NCBI GenBank assembly: GCA_030682505.1
Contig: JAUXOH010000024.1
Span: 1 to 22,320, forward strand
Direction of reading: 5' to 3'
DNA: 22,320 nucleotides
Source of the DNA: Candidatus Didemnitutus sp.
GTDB taxonomy: Bacteria; Verrucomicrobiota; Verrucomicrobiia; Opitutales; Opitutaceae
Below, piece after piece: positions 7,805 through 14,609 of the stretch. The position numbers and the translations under genes were made by a program. How positions within the stretch are numbered: position 1 is the stretch's first letter; the number at the start of each line of letters is the position of its first letter. The notes beneath the pieces are model-generated. The model was not told where the DNA came from and did not search any database. It worked only from the letters and a program-made list of their open reading frames with translations.

Positions 7805-9028
7805 ATGACTCCATCCTCCCCCTCCCGCCCCGCCTTGGCCCGCCTTACCCCCTGGGTCGGAGTCTTCGCCCTGCTTGCCGCCCTGCCGGCCGCGCTCGCT
7901 TCCGGCACGCGTGTCGGGTTCAAGGACGCCTTCGCCACCGCGCGCGGCAACGCCTTTGTCGCCACCGCCGACAATCCCAGCGCACTCTACTACAATCCCG
8001 CGGGCATCACGCAACTCGACGGTCTGCAGCTGGCGGGCAATCTTTACCGGCTCGCGGTCTCGTCCGACTACACGGGCACCGGCGTCGCGGCCTCGATGAA
8101 CGACGACGCCCAATCGGTGCCGTCGCTCTACTTCACGTGGAAACCCGCCGAGTCCTCGTGGGCCTATGGCTTCGCGGTCTATGCGCCCTTCGGTCTCTCG
8201 ACCGAGTGGCCGGACAATTCGCCGCTGCGCACCTTTGCCCTCAAGAACGAGCAGACCTACCTCACCTACAATTTCAGCGCGGCGTGGCAGGTGTCACCGT
8301 CGCTCTCCCTCGGCGGCAGCCTGACCTACAACCGCGTCGACACCGACTTGAACCGGCGGATCGGCGTCTTCAGCCCGACGGATCTTTTTCGCTTTGAAGG
8401 CAACGGTGACGCCATCGGGTTCAATCTCGGCGTGCTCTGGGCCGCCAACGAGCGCCACAGTTTCGGCCTCAGCTACTCGCACCCCACGTCCGTCACGCTC
8501 AAGGGCTCGTCGGTCACGGCGCCCGTCCTGCCCGTCGAATCCGCCGAGGCTCGTTTCGAGTTTCCCGAAGTGCTGATCGTGGGCTGGTCCTTCCGTCCCA
8601 CCCCCGCATGGAATCTCGAGGTCAACCTCGACTGGACCAACTGGAACCGCCTCAACACGGTGACGGTGCAAAAGGCCTCCGGCGCGACGGCGCTGCCGTT
8701 CAACTGGGAATCCGGTTTGTTCTACGAATTCGGGGCGACCCGCTACTTCACCAACGGCTGGAACGTGAGTGCCGGTTACTGCTTCACGGAGAACTCCACG
8801 CCCGATTCCACCTACACGCCCGCCGTGCCGGACAGCGATCGTCATTTCTATTCCGCGGGGGTCGGTTACCGCAGTCACCGATTCACCGCCGATCTCGCCT
8901 GGCAGTATGCCGATGGCGGCACGCGGCGCGTCACCGGCAGCCCACCTTCGCTGATCGGGGCCACGGCCGACGGCAGTTACCGGAACGCCATCAACGCCGT
9001 CTCCCTCTCCTTGGGTTACAAATTCTAA
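7805..9028 (+). CDS. FadL/OmpP1/TodX-family outer-membrane channel
   Basis: 407 residues from the ATG at 7805, one base after the kinase stop. The frame stays open further upstream, but only this start puts a signal peptide at the N-terminus: basic start, hydrophobic WVGVFALLAALPAALA, likely cleavage near ALAS. The mature N-terminus has the family hallmark: a glycine/alanine-rich stretch, then ATADNPSALYYNPAGI, like the FadL hatch region. The rest is beta-barrel-like with alternating aromatic residues, ending in SLSLGYKF with a C-terminal Phe as expected for BAM insertion. FadL proteins carry long-chain fatty acids and other hydrophobic molecules across the outer membrane. Its place between two kinase genes, opposite a LuxD-like/methyltransferase gene, suggests it admits or releases the lipid signal or its precursor (inference). 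No Shine-Dalgarno is seen. Confidence 0.93.
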   Translation: MTPSSPSRPALARLTPWVGVFALLAALPAALASGTRVGFKDAFATARGNAFVATADNPSALYYNPAGITQLDGLQLAGNLYRLAVSSDYTGTGVAASMNDDAQSVPSLYFTWKPAESSWAYGFAVYAPFGLSTEWPDNSPLRTFALKNEQTYLTYNFSAAWQVSPSLSLGGSLTYNRVDTDLNRRIGVFSPTDLFRFEGNGDAIGFNLGVLWAANERHSFGLSYSHPTSVTLKGSSVTAPVLPVESAEARFEFPEVLIVGWSFRPTPAWNLEVNLDWTNWNRLNTVTVQKASGATALPFNWESGLFYEFGATRYFTNGWNVSAGYCFTENSTPDSTYTPAVPDSDRHFYSAGVGYRSHRFTADLAWQYADGGTRRVTGSPPSLIGATADGSYRNAINAVSLSLGYKF

Positions 9029-9040
9029 CCGCTCGCGCCC

Positions 9041-10306
9041 ATGACCGCCATCGCGCCTTCTCCTTCCGCCACGCTCCCCACGCTCCTCATCGTCGATGAT
9101 GAAGAGGGTCCGCGCCAGTCGCTGCGCATGGTCTTCCGGCAGGACTTCAAGGTGCAGACCGTCGACAACGGCGAAGCGGCGCTGGAATTCGCGCGCCACC
9201 ATCCGGTGCAGCTCGCGATCCTCGACATCCGCATGGCGGGAAAATCCGGGATCGACGTGCTCCGCGGTCTCAAGGCGATCGACCCGCACATCGAGGTGAT
9301 CATGCTCACGGCCTACGAGACGATCGAGACGGCGCGCCAGGCTCTCCGGCTCGGCGCCTGCGACTATCTCAGCAAACCGTTCGACCTCTCGACCATTCGC
9401 GAGGCCGTGACGCGCGCGCTGCACCTGCGCCGGATTTCCGAAACCGTTTCGTCCACCTCGGAGCGCCTCCAGGCCCTCACCGTGCAACTCAACGATGCCT
9501 CGGTGAGGGAGGAAATGTCCCGCACCACGACCGAGATCTATGCTGGTGCGCTGCACGACATCAACAACCCGCTCACTGTCATCACGGGCTACGTCGAATT
9601 GCTGCGGCACAAGTTGGAGAGCGTCGGTTCCCTCTACGGCGCCGACCTGCATGGCGTGCGCGAGGACGTCAACCTGCTCGCCAAACAGGTGAACACCTGC
9701 GCCGCCATCACCCGGCGCTACCTGCGTTTTGTCAGCAAACGCAGTTCCCACATGCCGGAAGTGTCGGTCAACCAGGTGATCGACGACGTCCACACGCTGA
9801 TGCGCAATCACCCGACACTGCACGGCGGCAAGCTCTCGACCAAGCACCTCGACCACGACGCCTGGGCGCAAATCGGCGGCACGGAACTCATCCAGATTCT
9901 GCTCAATCTCACGGTCAACGCCTTCCAGTGCAGCGACCTCCCCCAGTCGGTTTGGATCACCGCCGAGCGCCACGACGAGCCGCTCGCGATTGACACGTTC
10001 AAGGACACCCCGACCGAGCGCTTCATTCACCTCGAGTCCTTCAACAACCACCCGCCGCTGGTCGCCCTGTCCGTGCTCGATCAGGGGCCCGGCATCACGC
10101 AGGACGTGCTCTCGCGGATCTTTGAACCCTACTTCACGACCAAAGCCCAGACCGGCACCGGCCTCGGTCTGGCGATCGTGACGCGGCTCGCCAAACACCA
10201 TTCCGCGCTCGTGCAAGTGCGGACCAAGCCCGGCGAAGGCACCCGTTTCACGATCTATCTCCCCGCGAAGGAGCCGAGCCATTCGGGTGATCCGTTCAAT
10301 CGTTGA
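9041..10306 (+). CDS. Receiver-histidine kinase protein (PhcR-like architecture)
   Basis: 421 residues, cytoplasmic. The N-terminal receiver (14-130) is fully equipped: D19/D20, phosphoacceptor D62 (AILDIRM), T90 (MLTAYE) and K112 (LSKPFD). Instead of a DNA-binding output it carries a kinase core: H172 in ALHDINNPLTVI, N-box NLTVNAFQ (N293), G1 DQGPGI (D347), F-box EPYFTTK, G2 GTGLGLAIV. This is the layout described for PhcR of Ralstonia solanacearum, a response regulator whose output resembles a kinase transmitter; many other proteins share it, so the name is not assigned. It is the only intact receiver in the cluster, making it the best phosphate acceptor for either neighbouring kinase. It starts 12 bp after the FadL-like stop and is probably the last gene of that operon. 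Confidence 0.92.
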   Translation: MTAIAPSPSATLPTLLIVDDEEGPRQSLRMVFRQDFKVQTVDNGEAALEFARHHPVQLAILDIRMAGKSGIDVLRGLKAIDPHIEVIMLTAYETIETARQALRLGACDYLSKPFDLSTIREAVTRALHLRRISETVSSTSERLQALTVQLNDASVREEMSRTTTEIYAGALHDINNPLTVITGYVELLRHKLESVGSLYGADLHGVREDVNLLAKQVNTCAAITRRYLRFVSKRSSHMPEVSVNQVIDDVHTLMRNHPTLHGGKLSTKHLDHDAWAQIGGTELIQILLNLTVNAFQCSDLPQSVWITAERHDEPLAIDTFKDTPTERFIHLESFNNHPPLVALSVLDQGPGITQDVLSRIFEPYFTTKAQTGTGLGLAIVTRLAKHHSALVQVRTKPGEGTRFTIYLPAKEPSHSGDPFNR

Positions 10307-10431
10307 TTGGTCCGGTCGTGCGGGCGACGTAAAGGATCCGGTCCGTGCCCCGGCGATCCCCCGGGCAGCCAAAATCCTGACGGCTTGGTTGCGCGCTTGC
10401 GCGTTTCCCGCCGCGCGGCTTCACTCCGGGC

Positions 10432-11727
10432 GTGATTGAGATTCTCATCCCGCTGATCGCTGCTGCCCTCGCCGGTGGCCTGGGCTGGTTTGTCGCCCAC
10501 GCGCGCTCCGCCGCGATCGCCGAGCGCGCCCGCCTGCTGGCGGAGGACCTCCAAACCACCCGTCTACGCCTCACCGACGTCGAGGAACAGAAATCCAAAC
10601 TCGAGTCCGCCCTCGCCGCCGAGCGCGCCACCGCGGCCGAGAAGGTCGCCTCCCTCACCCAGGCGCACGAACGGCTCACCACCGAATTCAAATCCCTTTC
10701 CGCGGACGCGTTGAGCAAGAACACCGACGAGTTCCTCAAGCTGGCCCGCGAATCCTTCGGCAAGTTGCAGCAGCAATCCGTCGGCGACCTCGAGAAACGC
10801 CAGCAAGCCATCGATTCCCTCGTCAAGCCGCTCAAGGAATCGCTCGAGAAGGTTGACGGCAAGATCGTCGAAATCGAAAAAGCCCGGGCCTCCGCCTACG
10901 GCCAGCTTTCCGAACAGCTGAAGTCGCTCACCACGACCCAGAGCCAGCTGCAATCCGAGGCCGCGAAACTTTCCACCGCCCTGCGTTCCACCACCACCGC
11001 CGGCACGTGGGGGGAATTGCAGCTGCGGCGCGTCATCGAGCTCTCGGGCATGAGTTCCTATTGCGATTTCGTGGAACAGGAATCCTCCGGCGCCTTCCGT
11101 CCCGACGTCATCGTGCGACTGCCGGGCGGCCAGCAGATCGTCGTCGACGCGAAGGCCCCCAACGACGCCTATCGCGAGGCCGCCAACGCCTCCGATGAGA
11201 AGATCCGCGCCGAAAAACTGGCGGAGCACGCCGGCAAGGTCCGCAGCCATATCGATGCGCTCGGCGCCAAGAACTATTGGGAACAATTCCAGCCATCGCC
11301 GGAGTTCGTCGTGCTCTTTCTCCCGGGCGACCAGTTTCTCTCCGGCGCCCTGCAGTCCGATCCCACGCTCCTCGATCGCGCCATTGGCAAGAAGGTCCTG
11401 CTCACCACGCCCGCTTCGCTCATCGCCCTGCTCAAGGCCGCCGCCTATGGCTGGCGCCAGGAATCCGTCTCCAAGAACGCCGAGGAAATCGCCGATCTCG
11501 GTCGGCAACTCTACGATCGCATCACCAATTTCGCGGACAACCTCGACAAGGTCGGGCGCGGTCTCGAAACCGCCGGCAAGGCCTACAACGCCGCCGTCGG
11601 TTCGTTCGAACAGACCCTCCTCCCGGGCGCGCGCAAGTTCGAGGAACTCGGCGCCAAGGGGATGAAGGACCTCGCGGCGCCCCAGCCCGCCGAGACGCAG
11701 CCGCGCGACATCCTCAAACGAGTCTGA
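10432..11727 (+). CDS. rmuC: DNA recombination protein RmuC family
   Basis: 431 residues from a GTG. An N-terminal membrane anchor (about 2-22) is followed by a long coiled coil (about 25-185, rich in Ala, Glu, Lys, Leu) and the RmuC nuclease-like domain (about 190-400). Family landmarks are GTWGELQLRRVIELSGM, FRPDVIVRLPGG, IVVDAKAPNDAY, FVVLFLPGDQFL and a late VGRGLETAGKAYNAAVGS. The D-x-K (VDAKAP) suggests a PD-(D/E)XK-type metal site. In E. coli, RmuC limits inversions at short inverted repeats; the biochemical role is poorly settled. The 125-bp leader holds a 10-bp GC palindrome (10410-10419) but no clear promoter or terminator. Length and domain order are normal. Confidence 0.95.
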   Translation: MIEILIPLIAAALAGGLGWFVAHARSAAIAERARLLAEDLQTTRLRLTDVEEQKSKLESALAAERATAAEKVASLTQAHERLTTEFKSLSADALSKNTDEFLKLARESFGKLQQQSVGDLEKRQQAIDSLVKPLKESLEKVDGKIVEIEKARASAYGQLSEQLKSLTTTQSQLQSEAAKLSTALRSTTTAGTWGELQLRRVIELSGMSSYCDFVEQESSGAFRPDVIVRLPGGQQIVVDAKAPNDAYREAANASDEKIRAEKLAEHAGKVRSHIDALGAKNYWEQFQPSPEFVVLFLPGDQFLSGALQSDPTLLDRAIGKKVLLTTPASLIALLKAAAYGWRQESVSKNAEEIADLGRQLYDRITNFADNLDKVGRGLETAGKAYNAAVGSFEQTLLPGARKFEELGAKGMKDLAAPQPAETQPRDILKRV

Positions 11728-11772
11728 TTCCGCGTCGCGACTCCCGCGCCGGTTCGACCCACCGCTTTTCCC

Positions 11773-12117
11773 ATGCCCTCCCTTGAAGCACTCTGGCAGC
11801 CGCTCTACGCCGAACTCGACGGCGAGGAGGCACCGGCGGAAGTCTTGCAGCAATCCGAACTCGAGTTGCGCCGTGGCGGTTACGTCGTGCGGTTTGGCGG
11901 CATCGCGGCGGATCAGGGCACCTATACGCTGGACGCCAACGGACTGACGCTCTGCGGCATGGTCGGGCCCAACGCCGGACGCACGATTCCCTGTCTCTTC
12001 AAGTTTGTGGAGGACACCCTGATGATCTGTTACGGCCTCTCCGGCACCCGACCGGAGAAATTCCAAACCCGCCAGGACGGCCAGCTCTACCTCGTCACCT
12101 ACCGGCGGAAGGGTTGA
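11773..12117 (+). CDS. TIGR03067-domain small protein
   Basis: 114 residues covering one beta-rich domain. The pattern matches TIGR03067, common in Planctomycetes and Verrucomicrobia: an N-terminal W-x-P-x-x-A-x-x-DG-E-x-AP start, a middle QGTYTLDANGLTL, GPNAGRTIPCLFKF, then DTLMICYGLSGTRPEKF and a terminal LYLVTYRRKG. Most members I know of have a signal peptide or belong to larger proteins; this copy has neither and should be cytoplasmic. Function unknown; the fold is probably lipocalin-like (inference). It sits 45 bp after rmuC and 21 bp before the MOSC gene on the same strand, with a hairpin over its stop codon. Confidence 0.75.
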   Translation: MPSLEALWQPLYAELDGEEAPAEVLQQSELELRRGGYVVRFGGIAADQGTYTLDANGLTLCGMVGPNAGRTIPCLFKFVEDTLMICYGLSGTRPEKFQTRQDGQLYLVTYRRKG

Positions 12118-12132
12118 GTCGCCCCGACTCAA
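12114..12132. other. Perfect 8-bp hairpin over the stop codon, before the MOSC gene
   Basis: TTGAGTCG (12114-12121), a CCC loop, and CGACTCAA (12125-12132) form a perfect stem. It includes the TGA of the TIGR03067 gene and ends six bases before the ATG at 12139. No T tract follows, so it is not a standard intrinsic terminator. It could block or couple translation of the MOSC gene. Confidence 0.5.
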
Positions 12133-12138
12133 GTGCCC

Positions 12139-12945
12139 ATGCCCCGCGTCTCCGGATTGTTCATCTATCCCGTCAAGTCGTGCCGTGGCCACGCGGTCAG
12201 CGCGGCGGCGGTCGACGCGTGGGGTTTCGTCGCTGACCGGCGTTACATGGTGGTCTCGCCCGCCGGGGATTTCTTTACCCAGCGCCAGTTTCCCCGGATG
12301 GCGCTGATCGAAACGGAACTGACCGCCGCCAGACTCGCGCTGGCGGCGGCGGGTCACCCCGCCATCGAGATTTCGTTGCTCCCGCGCCAGCCGACAACCC
12401 TCGCCGCCAAAATCTGGAAGGACGCTGTGCTCACCGATGACTGCGGCGACGCGGTCGCCGACTGGCTCACGCGTTTCCTCGGCACCCCGGCCCGGCTCGT
12501 GCACATGGGCGCGGATTACCACCGGCCCGTCAAGGCGCAGCCCGGTGACACCGTGTCATTTGCCGACGGTTACCCGTTTCTCGCCATCACCGAGGCGTCG
12601 GTCGCCCAGCTCAACGACCGCATCATCGCCGCCGGCGCGGAGCCGGTTCCGTCCAACCGCTTTCGCGCCAACCTCGTGCTCTCCGGGTGCGAGGCATTTG
12701 CGGAGGATGCGTGGGCGCGCTTCCGCGTCGGGGAGGTCACCTTCCGCAACGCCGGCCCCTGTATCCGCTGCAGCGTCACCACGACCGATCAGCACACGGC
12801 CAAGCGCGGCAAGGAGCCCCTGCGCACGCTCGCCACTTTCCGCCGCGCCGACGCCGATCCCACCGACGTGAAGTTCGGGGTGAACCTGATCAACGAAACC
12901 AAGTCCGGCACTGTGCGGGTCGGTGACGAGCTGTTGTTCCTGTAG
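12139..12945 (+). CDS. MOSC domain-containing protein (YcbX/mARC-like)
   Basis: 268 residues from the ATG at 12139. An in-frame GTG two codons earlier (12133) is possible, but abuts a hairpin. The N-terminal MOSC beta-barrel domain spans about 1-115 (VSGLFIYPVKSCRGH, WGFVADRRYMVV, FFTQRQFPRMALI). The MOSC domain follows (about 135-268) with FLAITEASVAQLN, SNRFRANLVLSG, the cysteine motif GPCIRCSVTTTDQ (C208, C211) and EPLRTLATFR. In mARC and YcbX relatives the conserved cysteine binds molybdenum cofactor and the enzymes reduce N-hydroxylated compounds; YcbX also protects against hydroxylated base analogues. Which conserved Cys ligates the metal here is not resolved by eye. The protein is cytoplasmic and of normal length. 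It ends about 70 bp before a convergent gene. Confidence 0.92.
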   Translation: MPRVSGLFIYPVKSCRGHAVSAAAVDAWGFVADRRYMVVSPAGDFFTQRQFPRMALIETELTAARLALAAAGHPAIEISLLPRQPTTLAAKIWKDAVLTDDCGDAVADWLTRFLGTPARLVHMGADYHRPVKAQPGDTVSFADGYPFLAITEASVAQLNDRIIAAGAEPVPSNRFRANLVLSGCEAFAEDAWARFRVGEVTFRNAGPCIRCSVTTTDQHTAKRGKEPLRTLATFRRADADPTDVKFGVNLINETKSGTVRVGDELLFL

Positions 12946-13016
12946 CCATGTTCCCTCTCGCCGCCGGTTTGGCCCAGGTTTCCCGCTTCGCCGCCTTCCT
13001 CTTCCGCTGATGCGGG

Positions 13017-13424
13017 TCAGTCCTCCACGCTCCGACCCCGCGTGGACTTGATCTTTGCCCGGTGCTTCTTGGTCTGAATCATCCGCACCTTCTGGCCGCG
13101 CGATTTCTGGCGTTTCTGCCGGCGCACGAGTTCGCGGGCCGATCGCGCTTCGTGGGTAGCGGTCGCGCGCCGCCCTTCGAGCTTTCCGGCCAGTTCCTGC
13201 CACGCGATCAGTCGGTTCGCGACCTGCGAGCGCTCGCGCTGACAGCGCACTTCGACCCCCGTCGGTCGATGGCGCAAGGTCACGGTGGATGACGTCTTGT
13301 TGATTTTTTGACCGCCGGCCCCGGACCCGCGCACAAAGCGTTCCTCCACGTCCGCGGGGCGCACCCGGAGGGAGACAAATCGCGCCCGCAGCGGCGCTTC
13401 TACGATCTCGGGAAAGTCAGCCAT
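13017..13424 (-). CDS. Small GGQ release-factor-like protein (ribosome rescue type)
   Basis: 135 residues from the ATG at 13424. AGGA lies seven bases upstream (13432-13435 on this strand), supporting this start over the long in-frame upstream extension, which is antisense to moxR. It holds only the RF-1 catalytic domain: GSGAGGQKINKTSSTV with the GGQ at 37-39, then PTGVEV and CQRERSQVANR, and a very basic tail (RRQKRQKSRGQK and onward). It lacks the codon-recognition domains of RF1/RF2. The GGQ context looks closer to mitochondrial mtRF-R (C12orf65) than to E. coli ArfB. Such proteins hydrolyse peptidyl-tRNA on stalled ribosomes or split large subunits, the basic tail helping ribosome binding. 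It is convergent with the MOSC gene and divergent from the moxR operon. Confidence 0.88.
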   Translation of the reverse strand: MADFPEIVEAPLRARFVSLRVRPADVEERFVRGSGAGGQKINKTSSTVTLRHRPTGVEVRCQRERSQVANRLIAWQELAGKLEGRRATATHEARSARELVRRQKRQKSRGQKVRMIQTKKHRAKIKSTRGRSVED

Positions 13425-13583
13425 CTTTTTGTCCTGCAAAGTGAAACTAAACCCGCCGAAATGAGTCAAACCAACCTCGACTGACCAACAACGACCGGAC
13501 TCCGCCTGCCGGGGCAGACCGCCGCCCCCGGTGGTTGGTTCGGCGCTTGTCACTCTCCCACCCGCTCCCTTCACTTCCCCCTT
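13425..13583. promoter_or_regulatory. Divergent promoter region, release-factor-like gene and moxR operon
   Basis: This 159-bp gap separates divergent genes and should hold both promoters. On the minus strand a TTGACT is visible (complement of the AGTCAA near 13464-13469) upstream of a T-rich stretch, but no convincing -10 at the usual spacing. On the plus strand the last 30 bases before moxR are pyrimidine-rich with no Shine-Dalgarno. No strong inverted repeat was found. Confidence 0.35.
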
Positions 13584-14561
13584 ATGATTAACGGCCCCGC
13601 TTGGTCCCAAAAACTCCGCGCTGAAATCGGCAAAGCCGTCATCGGCCAGGACGAAGTCGTTGAACGCCTCCTCGTCGCCTTGCTCGCCAACGGCCACGTG
13701 CTCCTCGAGGGCATGCCCGGTCTGGCGAAGACGCTGCTCGTCCGCTCGCTCGGCACCGCCCTCGGCGTGCAGTTTGAGCGCATCCAGTTCACGCCCGACC
13801 TCCTGCCGAGCGACGTCGTCGGCACGATGATTTTTTCGCCGAAGGACGGCGCCTTCGCCACGCACCAGGGGCCGATCTTCGCCAACCTCGTGCTGGCCGA
13901 CGAAATCAATCGCGCGCCGGCCAAGGTCCAATCCGCGTTGCTCGAGGCGATGCAGGAACGCCAGGTCACGATCGGCGGCAACACGCTGCCGTTGCCGCGG
14001 CCCTTCTTCGTCATGGCGACGCAAAATCCCGTCGAGCAGGAAGGCACCTACCCGTTGCCCGAAGCCCAGACGGATCGTTTTCTCTTCAAGTTGATCGTCG
14101 ACTACCCCTCCGCGGCCGAAGAAGCGCGCATGATGGACATGTGGGGTCAGGTCACCAAGTCGCCCACGCTGCAACCGGTCTCAAGCGGGACGGAGTTGCT
14201 CGAGCTGCGCGAGCAGGTCGACGCCATTCACGTCTCGGCCGGCGTGCAGGCCTACATTCTCGCGCTCGTGCGAGGCACGCGCGATCTCGCCGCCCAAGCC
14301 GAGGGCACCACGAGCACGCCCAAGCGTCTGCTCAACTTCGGCGCCTCGCCACGCGCTTCGCTCGCGCTGTTTCAAGCCGGTCGCGGCCTCGCGTGGCTGC
14401 GCGGCGCGGATTACCTTTCGCCCGCCCTCGTGCAGGAAATTTTCCTCGATGCCCTGCGCCATCGCGTCGGCCTCACCTACGAAGCCGAGGCGGAGGAGCT
14501 CACCTCCGACCGCATCCTCTCGCAGGTGCTCGAACGCACCCCGGTGCCCGCCCACGTCTGA
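13584..14561 (+). CDS. MoxR-family AAA+ ATPase
   Basis: 325 residues, cytoplasmic. Walker A is GMPGLAKT (43-50), Walker B VLADEIN (D105, E106), sensor 1 is in FVMATQNP (N147), followed by the MoxR signature EQEGTYPLPEAQTDRFL. The C-terminal lid has SPRASLALFQAGRGLAWLRG, usual for the family. MoxR ATPases act as chaperones that load or activate partner proteins carrying von Willebrand A domains, and such partners are encoded immediately downstream. It is the first gene of the 13584-21046 operon. The ATG follows a C-rich stretch without a Shine-Dalgarno. Length is normal. Confidence 0.96.
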   Translation: MINGPAWSQKLRAEIGKAVIGQDEVVERLLVALLANGHVLLEGMPGLAKTLLVRSLGTALGVQFERIQFTPDLLPSDVVGTMIFSPKDGAFATHQGPIFANLVLADEINRAPAKVQSALLEAMQERQVTIGGNTLPLPRPFFVMATQNPVEQEGTYPLPEAQTDRFLFKLIVDYPSAAEEARMMDMWGQVTKSPTLQPVSSGTELLELREQVDAIHVSAGVQAYILALVRGTRDLAAQAEGTTSTPKRLLNFGASPRASLALFQAGRGLAWLRGADYLSPALVQEIFLDALRHRVGLTYEAEAEELTSDRILSQVLERTPVPAHV

Positions 14562-14568
14562 TGCCCCG

Positions 14569-14593
14569 TTCTCCCGCGACTGCCGCGGGAGAA
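14569..14593. other. Perfect 10-bp hairpin between moxR and the DUF58 gene
   Basis: TTCTCCCGCG (14569-14578), loop ACTGC, CGCGGGAGAA (14584-14593). Its 3' edge overlaps the AAGGAG (14592-14597) that is the likely ribosome binding site for the ATG at 14610, 12 bases on. There is no T tract, so it is more likely an mRNA stability or translation element than a terminator. Confidence 0.6.
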
Positions 14594-14609
14594 GGAGCCG
14601 GATCCGCTG

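Noticed and set aside
5875..7974. Long minus-strand frame opposite the pseudo-receiver kinase
   Set aside because: Shadow of a well-supported gene; no recognisable motif, composition typical of antisense high-GC DNA.
8294..10372. Very long open frame on the minus strand across the FadL and receiver-kinase genes
   Set aside because: Its translation is Arg/Gly/Val/His-rich with no domain, and it is antisense to two genes with complete motifs. Long antisense frames are expected at this GC content.
10564..12522. Long minus-strand frame opposite rmuC and neighbours
   Set aside because: Crosses three real genes and their junctions without any motif of its own.
12948..13010. 20-codon open frame after the MOSC gene
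   Set aside because: Too short, no ribosome binding site and no similarity; nothing supports its translation.
13425..14174. Upstream extension of the GGQ protein frame
   Set aside because: The extension is antisense to moxR; an ATG with AGGA at proper distance lies at 13424, and the protein from there matches the family length.
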